A stretch of 64,000 nucleotides of DNA from Pterobdella sp. o SKG-2022. Taxonomy: Eukaryota > Annelida > Clitellata > Hirudinida > Piscicolidae. Location: assembly GCA_964035795.1 (NCBI GenBank), contig OZ038320.1, forward strand, positions 28,188,649-28,252,648, in the 5' to 3' direction. Under the pieces are notes generated by a model. The model was not told where the DNA came from, searched no databases, and saw nothing but the letters and a program-made list of their open reading frames with translations. Within the stretch, counting starts at the first letter, position 1. Every line of letters starts with the position of its first letter. Shown piece after piece: positions 1-13,400 of the stretch. Made by a program: the position numbers and the translations under genes.

Positions 1-23
1 TAATAATAATAAATTCTCCACAG

Positions 24-3000
24 AATGAAGAGCACCTTATTAATCTAGTCAAACTCTTGCACAAGTCATCTTGCTGTCAAGAGTGTGTCTTACTTATTTT
101 TGCTTATGCCTGCAAGGTGCTTGCTTGTGATTTATTTGTAGTTTAGTGATGAATTTTAGATTAGTTGCTTGTTCTGGAGCTATACAAATGTATATTTTTT
201 ATTCTTAGGATAAGGGTTATTATATTATTATTGTTATTGTTTTTGCCAACGTCCATTTCACCCTGCACAGACCCTATTCTACCAGACAATTGAACACCAC
301 TCTTATTTTTCATTTGTCAGTATTGAAGAAGTGAGTAGGCTAATTCGCTCTTTACCCAACAAATCTTCTCCATTAGACTTAATCCCCACATCCACTTTAA
401 AACGCTTTTCTCACCTCTTTGCTCCAATAATTTCCAAACTTACCAACTTGTCTTTTTTACAAGCAATATTCCCCGCCTCCTTTGAAACAGCTCGAGTTCT
501 CCCTTTGCTTAATAAAGGCAATTTGGACCTTACCATTTCTTCGAACTACCGACCTATTTCTAACTTGAGCACTATTTCAAAAATTATTGAAAGAATCGTT
601 TTTTCCAGAATAACTTCTCATGTTTCATTATCTCCTAATTGTAATCTTTTTCAATCTGCATATCGCAAGCACCACTCAACAGAAACCACACTCCTACGCA
701 TCACCGACAGTCTTCGCAACATCTGCGCTACTGGACATGCGGCCGTTTTGGTTTCGCTAGACCTTTCTGCTGCTTTTGACATTCTCGATCACAATATCTT
801 TATAGATATTTTGAATAGACACTTCAATATTTCTGATCTCGCTCTTTCTTGGTTTCGCTCTTACCTCTCTCAACGTTCTCAGTTTGTTAAAATGTACAAT
901 TTCTCTTCTTCTTTTACATCACTCAACTCAGACGTGCCGCAGGGCTCCGTTCTGGGACCAATTCTCTTCTCTCTATACATCGCCCATGTGTAGCATTATT
1001 GTACAACACGACTTGCTTTTTCACCAGTCGCTGACGACATCACTCTTCATTGGAATCTCTCACCCGGATCCTAACCCCACTCTCCTTAAATTATCGAGTT
1101 GTCTTTCCGCTCTAAACTCTTGGTTTTCCCAAAGCCAACTGAAACTAAACCCTACTAAAAGTGAGGTGATGTTTGTCGGCAGCTCTCGTCTTTTAGCAAA
1201 ATACAATCTCCCTTCTGTGGTAACTCTCGACGGCACCATACTTCCTATATCTTCCAAGCTCAAAATTTTAAGTGTCACTTTTGATTAAAATTTTAACTTT
1301 GCTCACTTTATTTTTCAAATAATCCAATTTCCATATCCATGCCATAAAACAAGTACGCAAGATCTTACCTCTTGCCACTGCTAATGCCCTCTTTATCTCA
1401 CTAGTTCTTTCCAGCTTGGACTACTGTAATTCTCGTTTGCGGGCAGCCAAACTATCTTTTATGCAAACTTCAAGCCCTCCAAAACCACGCGGCTAAGACG
1501 GTTCTTCAAGCTGATTATTTCAGTTCTTCCAGTGACTGTCTTGATCTTTGCAATGGCTACCTGTCTCCCATAGATGCAAGTTTAAATTACTTTGACTCAT
1601 TGCTTGCACTTTCAAGCTTGAACAACCTGCTTATCTTGTCAATTAGACACCCATATCAACCACTCTGATCTCCAGCTTCATCAACCTGTTTCTTCAAGCT
1701 TGTTTACTAGTCGCTCTTTCTCTCAGCAGGCTCCAGGTCTGTGGAATTCACTTTCTCCTAACTTGCGCTCATTGTCTTCTCTCATCAACTTTTGAAAACT
1801 CACTTATACCATAAACATCTCCAGTCATAATCTCTTACAAACATTGAGCGCCTCTGAAGCAATCTTGAATTGATAACTGTGCGCTATAAAAATCTTGATA
1901 ATAATTATTGAAAATACATTTATCATAATCATATGACTTTTGTTTTTTTCTATTTTATCAAATTTAGTAAGCATTCACAAATATTCAACTTGTGCTAGAA
2001 TGGAAACAGATGTAAAACAATGATGCTAATAATGATAGCATATTACATTATTACCTTCAATTGAACTGATCATTCAGTTTGTATGTTATAATGGATAGAA
2101 GCAGCTTTAAAATTACGGAGTCAATCAGTGTTATATTCAATATGTTAGTCTAAGTAGTTGATTTAAAATCATTGTTGTTCATACAATTCATTCATTTGAT
2201 TACAACATAACTAGACATAAACACTATTCATATTAATAATAATATATATGTACTTATCCTTATTATTGTTTTACGTTTCTTATTATGCTATTATACTTTA
2301 TATTCAATTACTTAACCAGTTTATCCATTGAAGACAAATTCTTTGATTTAAGAAATCATTGTAACCCATTTATTCAACAAATACTCATTGCTAATCATTC
2401 ATCTCTTACAGTCCCCTCAACACCAACAGCTTCTTTCCTCTCAAAACGCCATCCCTAACATCGCTCAATCCCTATGTGCTAAGGCTTATTCTGTGAGCCT
2501 CATGTGTTTGAATTATTAATCATTGCTGAAATATAATTTGTAATCTTACATACATTGATAATGTTACAGTTGTTATAATCATGTTGAGTAAATTCGATTT
2601 ATACAATATGGTTTGTGGTTTAGGTTTAGTTAAAAATCCTCATTTTGAGTATGAAAGTTTAGATCTTGGTCTGGGTTATTCATAGCGCCTCAACTGCATT
2701 TTAGCGCTATATAACCAAAAAAACATTAAAACCACATGAACAGGCAAGAATAGCAGCATTGAAATGCTTGGCTGCTCTGTGTTATGAGAACCACCAAGTG
2801 GCCTCCATCGTTATTGCTTGTACGTTTGGCGGTTTCAAAAATGCAATTGCGGATAAGATTAAAGTGGCATTAACTTCAAGAGTTTCTAGGCCACATTTTA
2901 TCTTATCATTAGTTTAAGTTTAATGAGAGTATTTTATTGAGATAATTCCTTGAGATTCAACTCAAGTGTTATTTGGATGTTTGTATCATTACTGAAAGTT

Positions 3001-4011
3001 TAATGGAAGTATCTGTAACTGTAAATTATAGTTTTCTTATGTGATTTGAAGTCTCATTTTTGATCAGTATACAAAAAGGTATAATTTCTATCATTAGAAA
3101 TACAAGCGTTCAAACGTCGTTCATTCATAAATCATTTATATTTTTTCATTTGTATATACTTTATCATAAATTCTCCTATTTCAGAACAAACACCACAAAA
3201 TATACCACTGATACAAACCGATATGATGGATGGCAGGTGACACAGGGGATGGTTCTGTGCTGGACAAGGTGATGACCATGATGCAGAGAAATAACGCTCT
3301 AGATATGCAGCTCCATGCTGCTAAATGGTATTTCCAAAATTTTTGATAGATTTCAAACTTATTAATAAAATTTTTGAACTTATTGATACAAATTTCGAAC
3401 TTATCAATAGAAATTCTTGAATACATACCTAAAAATATCTATCAATTATTTATATTGTTGGCAAGTTTGTTTGAATGTATATAAATCTCTAGAACAATTG
3501 TTATCACAAAAATTTGAATTTGTGTGAAGAAACTGCTTCTTTTAAAGAGATAATGCTTGTTTACTAGTCACTCTTTCTCTCACCAGGCTCAACGTCTATG
3601 GAATTCACTTCCTTCTAACTTGCGCTCATCGCCTTCTCTCATGAACTTTTGCAAACTTTTGAAAACTTTATTATCCATAAACATCCCCATTCATAATCTT
3701 TTACAAATCTTGAGCGCCTCTGAAGCAATCTTGAATTGATAACTGTGCGCTATAAAAATCTTAATAATAATATTTTCATAAATTATTTTATATCATTTTT
3801 TCCACAGTCTGGTTTATTTTTACCGAGTGGGAACTATTGAAAAAACAGAAACAAAATTAATATACAAGGTGAGAGGAAAATTTTAAATTTTGATCTATAT
3901 GTTAACTTCATACCTCTCAAAATGTAACAAAAATTTATAAATAATTTATTGATTCAAATTAAACTCTTTAAAACTAATCTTTGGTCGACATTAGTGATCA
4001 ACAATGTTCTA

Positions 4012-4042
<31 letters not shown>

Positions 4043-7000
4043 TATTATTATTATTATTATTATTGTTATTACTTGTTCAACGTCTTGTCTCATTGCATGA
4101 TGTTAGACGAATGTAAAAATACTATTCAACCATCTATAAGCTCTAATTTTAACAAATAAAACTATTTAACACCACATTAAATGGTGGCAGGTGTTGGCAA
4201 CCCTGGTTGAGATGTGCGAGTCAGATCGAGTGTGGATGCATAGGCAACAGGGAGCCTGGTTGCTTGCCTACCTCATCGAACAGGTAATGCTTTTTTTGTA
4301 ATGTTCAAAAAAATAGATTTAGGGTTTTCTTTTCAGAAATGTTTCATGTATTTTTTAGTTCCAATATTTCTTGATTTTTATAATCTTCGATTGAGAAACT
4401 TTTCAGATTTTGAAAATTTTAAAAATTAAGAAAGTTTTTTCTTTTATTGTTATTATTCAATATAAATTTGAGTCTACCTAAACAACATGCCACTTTTCTC
4501 TCCAGGACCTACCATTACAAAAGATAACAACAATCTCAAGCCAATTTCTTACCACCATCTCTGACTATTTTAGTTACCACATAAACGACTTTGACGCAGC
4601 ACTCTTATCAGAAGGGTACCATGGCTTCAGCATGAGTTCTATCATCAAGGGTGCCGAGGACTGTGCCAAAACGCTAGGCATGTCTGAGAATTGGGGCGGT
4701 CCTGTTGGAGAAAGTGTCAGTAGAAGCAGTGAGAAGGGTGAAAACATTGCTAAAGATTCTGTTGATCAGGGTTGTGTCGTGATGACGTCGAACATTCTCA
4801 AGAAGAATCCTTCATCATCTCTTTCTTCTCTTTCCTCCTCACAACCCGCATCCACCTCGTCTCTACAAGTACCATCCTTTCAACCTGACCCCATGATCAC
4901 CGATGAAATTCCCAAAAGCATCACTCACGACACCACCAAAATCAATTTTATCTCAGAACACGAAAAAAAAACTCAATTGGTTATTACCTTATTTTATATT
5001 GAGTTTTTAATTTCATACCTTCCTCTGCCAGGCACCAGTCTGGACTAAATAAATTCTATTTCGTATTTACTCTATAATTTTTCATGAAACAATTTCATAT
5101 TAAGTTTTTTGAAAAAATCTGTCAACTATATAATAATTAAAACTCGGCAGTATAAAAAGCACCTGAACAGCCTTCTACGGATTGCAGCTTTCAACCTCTA
5201 CGCTTCTCTGGCCGCCAACAACGAAGTCATCAGAAAAAAAGTATGTGGCTTTATACTATATGAAAGAATCCAATCTTTTTTATTTCATCTTTTAGATGGC
5301 ATATAGGCGGTGTATAGAAGAAATCATGCCGTGTCTTACTATTCATAATTCGTTATTTTTATTGTTTTTATTTTTTTTTATTATCATGCTAGATTTTAAT
5401 TAGCCGATACTAAATGTATGTTGTTTTTATTTTTTCCAATTCATAAACTCTTGATCACGTCAGATTCTAGATAGTTCTTCAGTGGTGGGGTATATAAAAG
5501 AAGGTCTTTCAGACTCGTGTGTGTCTGTTGTCAATTCTACCCTCAAATGTCTCATTAGTCTTACAAGGTGATCTATCTACCTATCTTTTCATTTGTTTGC
5601 ATTTTTCTCTATTTACCTAAATTCATATTTATTTATCCATCTACTTTTCTTCTTATCTACCAATCCAATGAACAGGTCTGTACGGCAACTTCGCACGAAT
5701 CTCAACGATAACAAGATTCTTCAAGACATCATCAATGTTTGTGCCATTTAAGTTTTGATTCCAATCTATCTATCTGCTATTCTAGTTTAAAAACATGTTT
5801 ATATAAAGCTCAATTCGGCTTTTGAGTGTTAATGTTCTTACTTTCCCATCCAGTTTATATGCAACTTTATATATGGTTCAATAAATTACATCACCATGAC
5901 CTGCGATGCGTGCTTTTTATCGTCTTTCCACCTTGTAAACTCTTTTTATTTCAAACATAATAAAATTAATCATACCTTTCAAACGTAGAGAAATATGATA
6001 AGTATAATAATAAAACTGATGCCACCAGATATTTTTGACGACTGAAAATGAACCTACCTTATGCTATGTCACTGCCCTCTTCGCCAATCTCCTGCTTGAG
6101 TTCTCACCCTGCAAAAAAGTTATTTTCAATCGATTATTAAGAGTTTTTATTTTTTTTGTTTTTTGAAGGTTTTCATTGAAATAGTGAAATTCGAATTCTC
6201 AAAACAATGCTATGGGGTATATAGTGTTTTTGCGTTTTGTCTAAAGAGCCAGTTTTATTAACTATAATAGTTATAACAATGAACATTTAAGACTTTATTA
6301 TCTAATTCAAACTTCAAAAAACAATCTGACAATCATGTAACAGTTGGTGTTGAAGAAGGAAGGTCAAGTGGACAGCTCAGAGATTAAGCCTCCAGTGCTC
6401 CTCAAGCTGGTCCATCTCACTAGCCACCAAAACCCACATATCAAACTCAACTCCATCTGGGCCATTATGGTAGGTATTTTTTACGTATGTTTGTGGTGTC
6501 TGTTTATACGTTGATATTGTTCATTTTCAAAATATATTCAAAAATCAGTATATATCTTGATTTATTTATTGACGTTCCAAAACAAAGTTAATATTGTAAT
6601 ATCAAGTCTAAAAATCATTGAAAAGAAACGAAAAAATATTATCTTCAGTTTTCATTAAGTTTTTGAAATCCGATGTTGAGGTCGATAATATCGAAAAACT
6701 TTGTTAATAAAATTTCAAATAATAAACTTGTTACGCTTTTTTTCTAAAACAAAATCACTGACACAAAACAGAATCTTTCGTTCGATCTTAACGATGACGA
6801 TAAGCGTATAGTAAAGTCACGCACCATGGAAAACAACCTTCTATTTGACATGGTACGCACAAACAATGATCCTCTGGTGCTACAGAGAGCCCTAGCCACC
6901 ATCAGAAATCTCATCTCATCCCCTTTCTCTTCATCACCTTCATTCCCATCTTGTTCCTCTTCTTTTCTTCTCGTGAGTTTTTGTTTCGGTTTTGAGATTT

Positions 7001-8556
7001 TCTTTTGGTTGTATGTTGTTAGGTTTTGAGTTTTTAATTTCTTCAATGATGTTTTTTGCTTTTGATCTTGAACACAAATCATATTTTTTATCTTATATAA
7101 TGATTCCTTGTCACTAACACTCATCAGTTATCTACAAAACAGTGTAATGTGACAGAAATTTAATACATTAATTACAACCTCCACAGTTTGTCGACAGTGT
7201 GGTGTTGTCGAAGGGAAGGGAGATAGTGGAGTGTGTGGTTTATGTGCTTGAGAGTGACTTTCCTCCCTCTGTAAAGGAACAGGTTAGTGTGTTGTAGCTT
7301 CTAATGCTTATTTGGGTGGAAAAATAATTTTCCAAGTAAATACTTTTCATATGAAATTTGGAATTAAAATTAAAATAGAATTATATTTTCAGTTTTACAA
7401 TTGGTTGAAAATCCCACCTACATACATATATAACAGGCTTTATGCATCCTGGTGAACCTTGCCAGTGGAAACGAAGCCAAGAACTGCATCATGGCCAACA
7501 ACGACATCCTCAGAAAGATCATCAACTACCTGGTATTATACTTTATAAAAATATTCACATACATCGATAAGCATGAAATCCAAAACTACTCAACCCCCAC
7601 AGATCCATGACAACCTGAGTCTGGAGCTGGCTGCCATGGACTGCATATACAACCTGGTTTGCAAGCGTTATGAGGGTGAGTATTTTTGTTGTATGTTTCA
7701 TGCCATAATGCTGGTTCCAGTGTTTCTAGAAAAGCTTAGTGTTGTAGAATTATATGCTTTCGTTGGTCTTCATTTTCGATTATTTTTCAACATGCATTTT
7801 TTATTGGTATTAAATTGTTTGTTTATGATATCAAATGATCTGTTTTAGTATAATTTTCTCTTTCTCTGTATATATATAAAGATTTCAGGCTCTATTTGTA
7901 CAATACTATTAGTTGATGGCTCATGCACTCATTAAACTCTTATTGGATGTATGAACCCCATATTTTGCCATCAAAGGTCATGAAGAGCGCAGAGAAATAT
8001 TGAAGCAGTTTCAACTACAAAAGGTGTTTGAGCAAGCCGCCGACCATCCATCCCCTGTTTTCAAATCCAAGTGAGATTTCAGTTTTTCATTCACATTTTT
8101 ATTTTATAGGATATAAATTTGCATTCTTATAAGCCGTTAAAAAGCAAGATCATATAAAAAACTTATTCTTGTAGGTTTTGAAGTGTTATTTTAGTCTTCA
8201 TATTGTCATTCACCTTCATAATGTGTTTTAGCTACATAAGCATTTTTTTCCCTATAAAAGTTAACGGTCGCGTTTTTCAGTACATGATAGTTCAAACTCT
8301 ACTTATGAAAAGCTTCGTCAATAAAACGTTGTTTAGTTTCTAGTTTAGAATTTAATGTTCAATTATAATTATAGATTTAGATGATCATAATGAATATATA
8401 TTTTTCCATTTTTTCTACTTAGCATCACCACAATTGATTCAATCGTAAGCCTCTCTCTGGCAACAGCTATCGACTTATAAAAGAATTTCTTGTAAATTAA
8501 ATCAAATATCTGACAGGTTAAGCCTTGTTTTGGAGGAGTTTGGAATGGCGAAGTAA
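24..8556 (+). CDS. ARMC8: ARMC8, armadillo-repeat subunit of the CTLH/GID E3 ubiquitin ligase (5' end outside the window)
   Basis: Armadillo-repeat scaffold of the CTLH (GID) ubiquitin ligase, equivalent to yeast Gid5. Eighteen exons fit in phase: 24-116, 2412-2492, 2744-2819, 3237-3327, 3808-3868, 4191-4283, 4506-4979, 5151-5240, 5464-5567, 5676-5736, 6029-6118, 6344-6469, 6772-6972, 7187-7282, 7437-7532, 7603-7675, 7977-8070, 8517-8556 (stop). They give about 679 residues, matching human ARMC8 from roughly residue 120 to the end; helical-repeat signatures include ARIAALKCLAALCYEN, LLRIAAFNLYASLAANNEV and ALCILVNLASGNEAKN. The first exon continues an upstream gene body, so no start is visible. 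Exon 7 adds about 120 Ser/Pro-rich residues that human ARMC8 lacks, and exon 13 has a Ser-rich tail. The exon 7 donor (GTTATT at 4980) is weak, but the same hexamer follows exon 11. Identity is secure; the exon 7 end is least certain. Confidence 0.93.
255..1905 (+). mobile_element. CR1/L2-like non-LTR retrotransposon, 5'-truncated and decayed
   Basis: Lies in the first visible ARMC8 intron. The reading frame from about 272 to 990 encodes reverse-transcriptase core motifs: NYRPISNLSTISKIIERIV, QSAYRKHHSTETTLLRI, LDLSAAFDILDH and DVPQGSVLGPILFSLYI. A frame change follows near 990. The degraded catalytic motif (VADDITLHW, near 1028) and the thumb region (LSALNSWFSQSQLKLNPTKSEVMF) are then read in other frames, and several later stops follow. 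The 3' end near 1870-1905 carries the tail GCGCTATAAAAATCTT followed by ATA repeats, typical of L2/CR1 elements. No endonuclease region is present. Inactive. Confidence 0.9.
3550..3775 (+). mobile_element. 3'-terminal fragment of the same CR1/L2-like LINE
   Basis: About 225 bp nearly identical to the 3' end of the LINE at 1700-1905. It starts at CTTGTTTACTAGTC and ends in the same GCGCTATAAAAATCTT tail plus ATA repeats. The short open frame here is the end of the retrotransposon ORF (GTTCAACGTCTATGGAATTC region, the conserved LWNSLP motif). It sits in an ARMC8 intron between the exons at 3237 and 3808 and is a separate, severely 5'-truncated insertion. Confidence 0.88.
4010..4075. repeat. (ATT)n microsatellite
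   Basis: Twenty or so ATT units with one ACT interruption, in an ARMC8 intron. It is followed by a TTCAACGTCTTGTCTC-type stretch that resembles repeat tails elsewhere in the window. Confidence 0.95.
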
Positions 8557-9168
8557 ATATGGTCGCACATTTTAAAATATTTTTCAAAAAATTCTATGAA
8601 GTGTTATTGCAACTTAATTTGTATTATAACGAGTTTTTTAATCAGCTCACTTTTTAATTCGCAACTTTACATTTTTAGAGGCATTTCGGGTGAATTAAAT
8701 TATTCTGAATGTTGAAACTTAAATATTCGTAAAATGTTTGAGTTTTTCTTGCAATGCTGTAAAATGAGTTTAAAATATTATCAACAATATTTTTCATTAT
8801 AATTTAAATAATACCTTAGTTTTTGATTTTAATCTTAAATAATTTGCAACCATGTATCAAATAACTGTAAAATCCTGATGTATATTTTTACAAAATTGTG
8901 TTTGTTCACAGAAAACATCTTTTAAATTGACCTTGAATGAAAATTAAAGGTTTGTGGTTTTCTTCAGATGCCACTAATTTTTCGTATTTTATTGTGCAAT
9001 AGTTGAGATTTAAACGTCACGATGGCATATTAAGAAATCGATTATCGGCCAAATATCCAAAGAATAAATTTAGAATTTTCAAGGAAATAACTGAGTTGGG
9101 ATTTAGGGGTGGTTCAGTTTGGCATGATGTGTGTATGACACGTTATAGGTGGTTGTGTCTGACGTTGT

Positions 9169-9273
9169 GTCAGCTTCATCCCCACAACCCGACTCCCACA
9201 TCAACAATGTCAGCTTCATCCCGTACCAAAAATGTCAGCTTCGTCTCACACCAACAATGTCAGACCCAACCGT
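9169..9273. repeat. Short tandem repeat, unit about 25 bp
   Basis: Four starts of GTCAGCTTCATCCC or close variants, followed by CACACCAACAAT-like spacers. Two units are 25 bp, the first is longer (about 40 bp) and the last is truncated. Confidence 0.8.
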
Positions 9274-10176
9274 CTATAACCCTCACACACATTTACCACG
9301 CCAGTTTCAAAGCCTGCTGATCAGTTAACGAAAAAGATACATCAGTCCATGTTCCTTCAACATTTACGCATGACCCAGTGTGTTGTATCTTTTCAGGTCG
9401 TCACTGAGGGTGGTTGCTAATGTCGTGCTAAGTCTTTCTTTGAGTTTCTTGTAGTTGTCGTTGCCTTAAAAATAGACGTCCATAGCGAGCTAAGCTGAGT
9501 CTTTTTTGGCAGTCTTAGGACATGTCCAAAAAGTGTCCATCAATATAGCATTAGGTTCTTTCTTATAGAGCTTGTTTTCATTTTAGCGTACTATTCCTCA
9601 ATGTTGATTTTTTTCGATACCTAACGTTTAATAGTTTACGTAACTTTATAATAAGCTTCTTTAGCCAAAGTAAATACTGAAAATTAGTTGAGCACTAAAG
9701 GTAATTTTATTAAGTACAAAGCTTTTCTTTAACAAAGTAACATTATCAAGTACTTTAAAATTCAGACACCCTTGTCTTTGAATTTTACTTAACTTTCTCC
9801 TAGTAAAGGCGTCTATTTTTTCGATGGAAAATATATTAAAAGATTCAAATAAAATTTTATTCAACAATATGGCTCAAAACAAAAATTTTGCTTATTATAG
9901 TTGAGCTTAAAATAAGAAGAAAATTTAACATATAATGAAAATAAACTAAAAGATTTCAAGTTTACTAGCTCACAAGGCTTCTTAGATTCACTGTTAACTC
10001 GTCAAATGATCGAAGGACATTTAATTGCGTGTTTATACACCAATAATTATTAGATGACAATGATCAAGTGCGGAATTATTAGGAAGAATCTGGGTGGGGG
10101 TTTCTAGAAGAAAAGTAATTCGATAAATGAGATTAAACTGTAATACTGACTAATACGTATGGATAAAATAAAGACC

Positions 10177-10177
<1 letters not shown>

Positions 10178-10240
<63 letters not shown>
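10178..10240. repeat. (ATT)n microsatellite
   Basis: About 20 uninterrupted ATT units just upstream of L2HGDH. They follow AAAATAAAGACCTTTT, which resembles the 3' end of a retroelement, so the tract may be the tail of an old insertion. Confidence 0.95.
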
Positions 10241-10241
<1 letters not shown>

Positions 10242-10442
10242 TTGAATAATAAAGTTTAATCAAAACCAAAAAAAAATATATTTTTGCTTAAGTTTCATCT
10301 AAATTTATGTTTTGAAGTGTTTAAAGTGATTCGTTTATCTAAAAGATTACAGCGCAAAGTTAAAATATTGGTCTATAAATCAGACCTTGTAGCTTTATTT
10401 TGATTGGTGTTTAGTTTTAATTGAAAAATAATTCTTATTGTT

Positions 10443-13400
10443 ATGAAAATGCAAAAGAATTTGTTTAAATTGTTGGTTAATCGACTTCATTCAGACAATT
10501 TATTATCTCCTTTAAAGTGTTTCAATTCTTGTTTCTTTCAGAACTTTTCTACATCAGAAGAAAAGTAAATAATAAAAATTCCAATGTTTTGAAAACTTAA
10601 TCTAACTATTTAGCAATAGTCTGCCATCAATATTTTAAACAAATATATTCAGTGATAAAATACATCTTTAAAAGCAGAAAAAAAATTTAATTTTAAAATC
10701 AAACTTAACAAAAATTAATTCAAATGAAATTTTTCAAAGAAAGTATGATGTGTGTATAGTGGGGGCAGGAATTGTTGGTTTGGCAACTGCTCAAGAACTT
10801 ATCAACAGATATCCTTTATTAAAATTTATTGTAGTTGAAAAAGAGGACAAAATAGGTTTGTTAAAAGCAGTGAATTTTGTACAATCAAAAAATACTAATT
10901 TATATTTTATGAATTCCAGAAAATTGATATATTCAAATTGTTTTCATTGTTCTGTTTTTAATCATCAATAATTTCCAGAAAATAAATAATTTTTCATTAA
11001 TGCATTGTTTTTCTGAAACCATCATTCAGTATATTGAGGATAATCAAAAACAAACTAATAATATCATAAAGACCACCAATAATAATAAAAATAAATCAAT
11101 ATTATTGATAACATTACAACCAGTATTATGCATAATAAAACTATACTAAGCATCTTACAACCTTTATAGCAGCTCATCAGAGTGGACATAACAGTGGTGT
11201 GGTGCATGCTGGCATGTATTATACTCCAGGTCTACATTAATGATTATCACATTTTGTTGCTATGTTGGTATTCGTGCTCATTTTCAAGAGTAATTCAAAC
11301 TTGATGGCATCAGAGTTTTTCAGGGGTTTTTTATTTCATTACTTGTTTTTTTGTCTCATTATTTGTATGTTACTTCAGCTCTTGTGGCATGGCTTAATGT
11401 CTGAATTAGAAAGAAAACCTGGTATAGTTGAAAAAGTATGCAAGATTTTACAAGTTATAAAGGCATTTAGTGGCAGGTTGTATCGTGATATTGATAAGAT
11501 ACTACTATTTTTTTAGTTGGAGAATGTTATTTGATGTTGGGTTTCTGTAAAATGTTATTACTTGATTTCTATCTGGTTTTTAATTTTTCTTGACCTTTTA
11601 TGTAATTTCTTTTTATGTATCAGAGTACAGTATCTTGCATTTATGAAATCATATCATCATCATCGTTTTACGTCATTTTTCCCGCTTCAAGGGGGGTTTC
11701 ATGGAATCATAAAAAAAAGTTTTTAATCATTTTCCAATAAAATTCCTGATATATAATTTTTGTATACTCCTATTGGGTGAAAACCATATATAAACCAAAT
11801 AAAATTTAAAAATTTTTAAGAAAAATTCAAATTTTTTTTTTCTTTCTCAATTAATATAATTGCAGACATTATATTACTATTACGTAGGTACACTGAAAGC
11901 AAAGTTATGTGTAGAAGGAAACAAACTAGCTTACAAATACTTTGAGGAAAATAATGTGCCTTATAGGAAATGTGGCAAGGTTTGGTATTCATATTTAATC
12001 TAAATATTAATTCATTGAAATTTTTTTTATATTGTTAATAAAATATATACTATTTTTATAGTTTTTAAATTATTAATTTTGAACCTTTTTTTATTTTTTC
12101 GTTATTTTTGATGAGATAACTTACATTTGAAGTTGATTGTTGCCACTAGTCCAGAGCAAGTGAAAAGGTTATTTTAATTATCTTCTATTTCATAGACATT
12201 CTCATTGCTCAATTTCTATTCGTTTTTAGTATTAAATATAAAGTAACATATTATCCTTGTTTGAAGCTCTTTCTACAAAAATAAATCAGTCTCTATCAAG
12301 CTTTTCAGTTTTTTACAATTTCAAACACTAGCTTACAATATATGTAAATCTTACAATACCGACGACCGGTTATTTGTACGATAATATCCATATTTTTCCC
12401 TATAATTAATTGCATGGGAACACCATCACTATACAAAGACTGGATGCGATAGCAGAGAAGGGGAAACAGAATGGTGTGGAAGGTCTCAAGATGTTACAGG
12501 CCAATGAGATCAAGCAAGTCGAGCCCAATTGTGTGGTGCGAGTTTATTTAATTTTCTGTTCAATTTTTGATTTGTCACTCAACTGGGAGTATTATAATAC
12601 CGTTAATCTATCTATCTTTTTTTATCATTATAGCAAACTTTTTAGCGCCACAATCGCCTTTTTGGTCATTTATGACTGAGAATTATAATTCCAACATTAA
12701 TCTTGTTTTCAGTATTTTTGACTTCAGAGCTAATACCAAAGTCATGTTACCCTCATATAATTCTCATTCACATATACATGACAGGGGTTGAAAGCCCTAC
12801 ACTCACCTAACACTGGGATTGTGGACTGGGGTTTTGTAACAACTGTTTATGGAAAAAAGTTTGTTGAGAAAGGAGGAGAAATCAAGCTCAATTGGAAGGT
12901 AGAAACTTCAATTGTTTGTGGATGGCATTTGTAATTATTTTTCCTTTTCTACCACAAAGGAGACTAGAAACCTTTTTTAAGTTTTAAAAGGTATAAATTT
13001 CTAATAAATATAGGCTTATCGTAAAACGTTAACTTACTTTTATACTTTATACTAGATACTGTAGGATAATGTTTTATCATGGAAAATAACATGATTGCCA
13101 TCAAAGGTGGATGACTTCAAGGAGAGTGAAGATTCGGAGCATCCTGTGGTTGTCACTGGCCTCAATATGGTAAGGAAAAGTTCATCAATAAATAGAAATA
13201 TCTTAAGAGATCTTAAGTTGAATGCAAAATTTTTGGTTAATAAGTAAACACTTGACTGTCAAAAGGCTTAGAATTTTTTTGAAAATGTGAAAAGATTTAA
13301 CTTTATTGAAAATATATCTATTTCATGGATACGATGTAGTAAAAAAAATTAATTAAGCTAGAAGTTTTTCTTTTTGTCATTATTTTCACATTTTAGCGAA

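Larger units (their letters stand above)
8557..10442. other. Spacer between ARMC8 and L2HGDH
   Basis: No supported gene. It holds the ARMC8 3' UTR (an AATAAA lies at 9063-9068), a short tandem repeat at 9169-9273 and an ATT microsatellite at 10178-10240. The open frame at 9003-9320 runs through the tandem repeat and has no family resemblance. The L2HGDH promoter must lie near 10240-10440, but I see no distinctive element there. Confidence 0.6.

Noticed and set aside
2690..2730. AGCGCTATATAACC, possible third LINE tail
   Set aside because: Only about 15 bp resemble the L2-type tail; no coding or flanking similarity.
6744..7124. 126-codon minus-strand frame
   Set aside because: It is the antisense of a confirmed ARMC8 exon (6772-6972) and its flanking intron.
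9003..9320. 105-codon open frame downstream of ARMC8
   Set aside because: It runs through a 25-bp tandem repeat and has no family resemblance or splice context.
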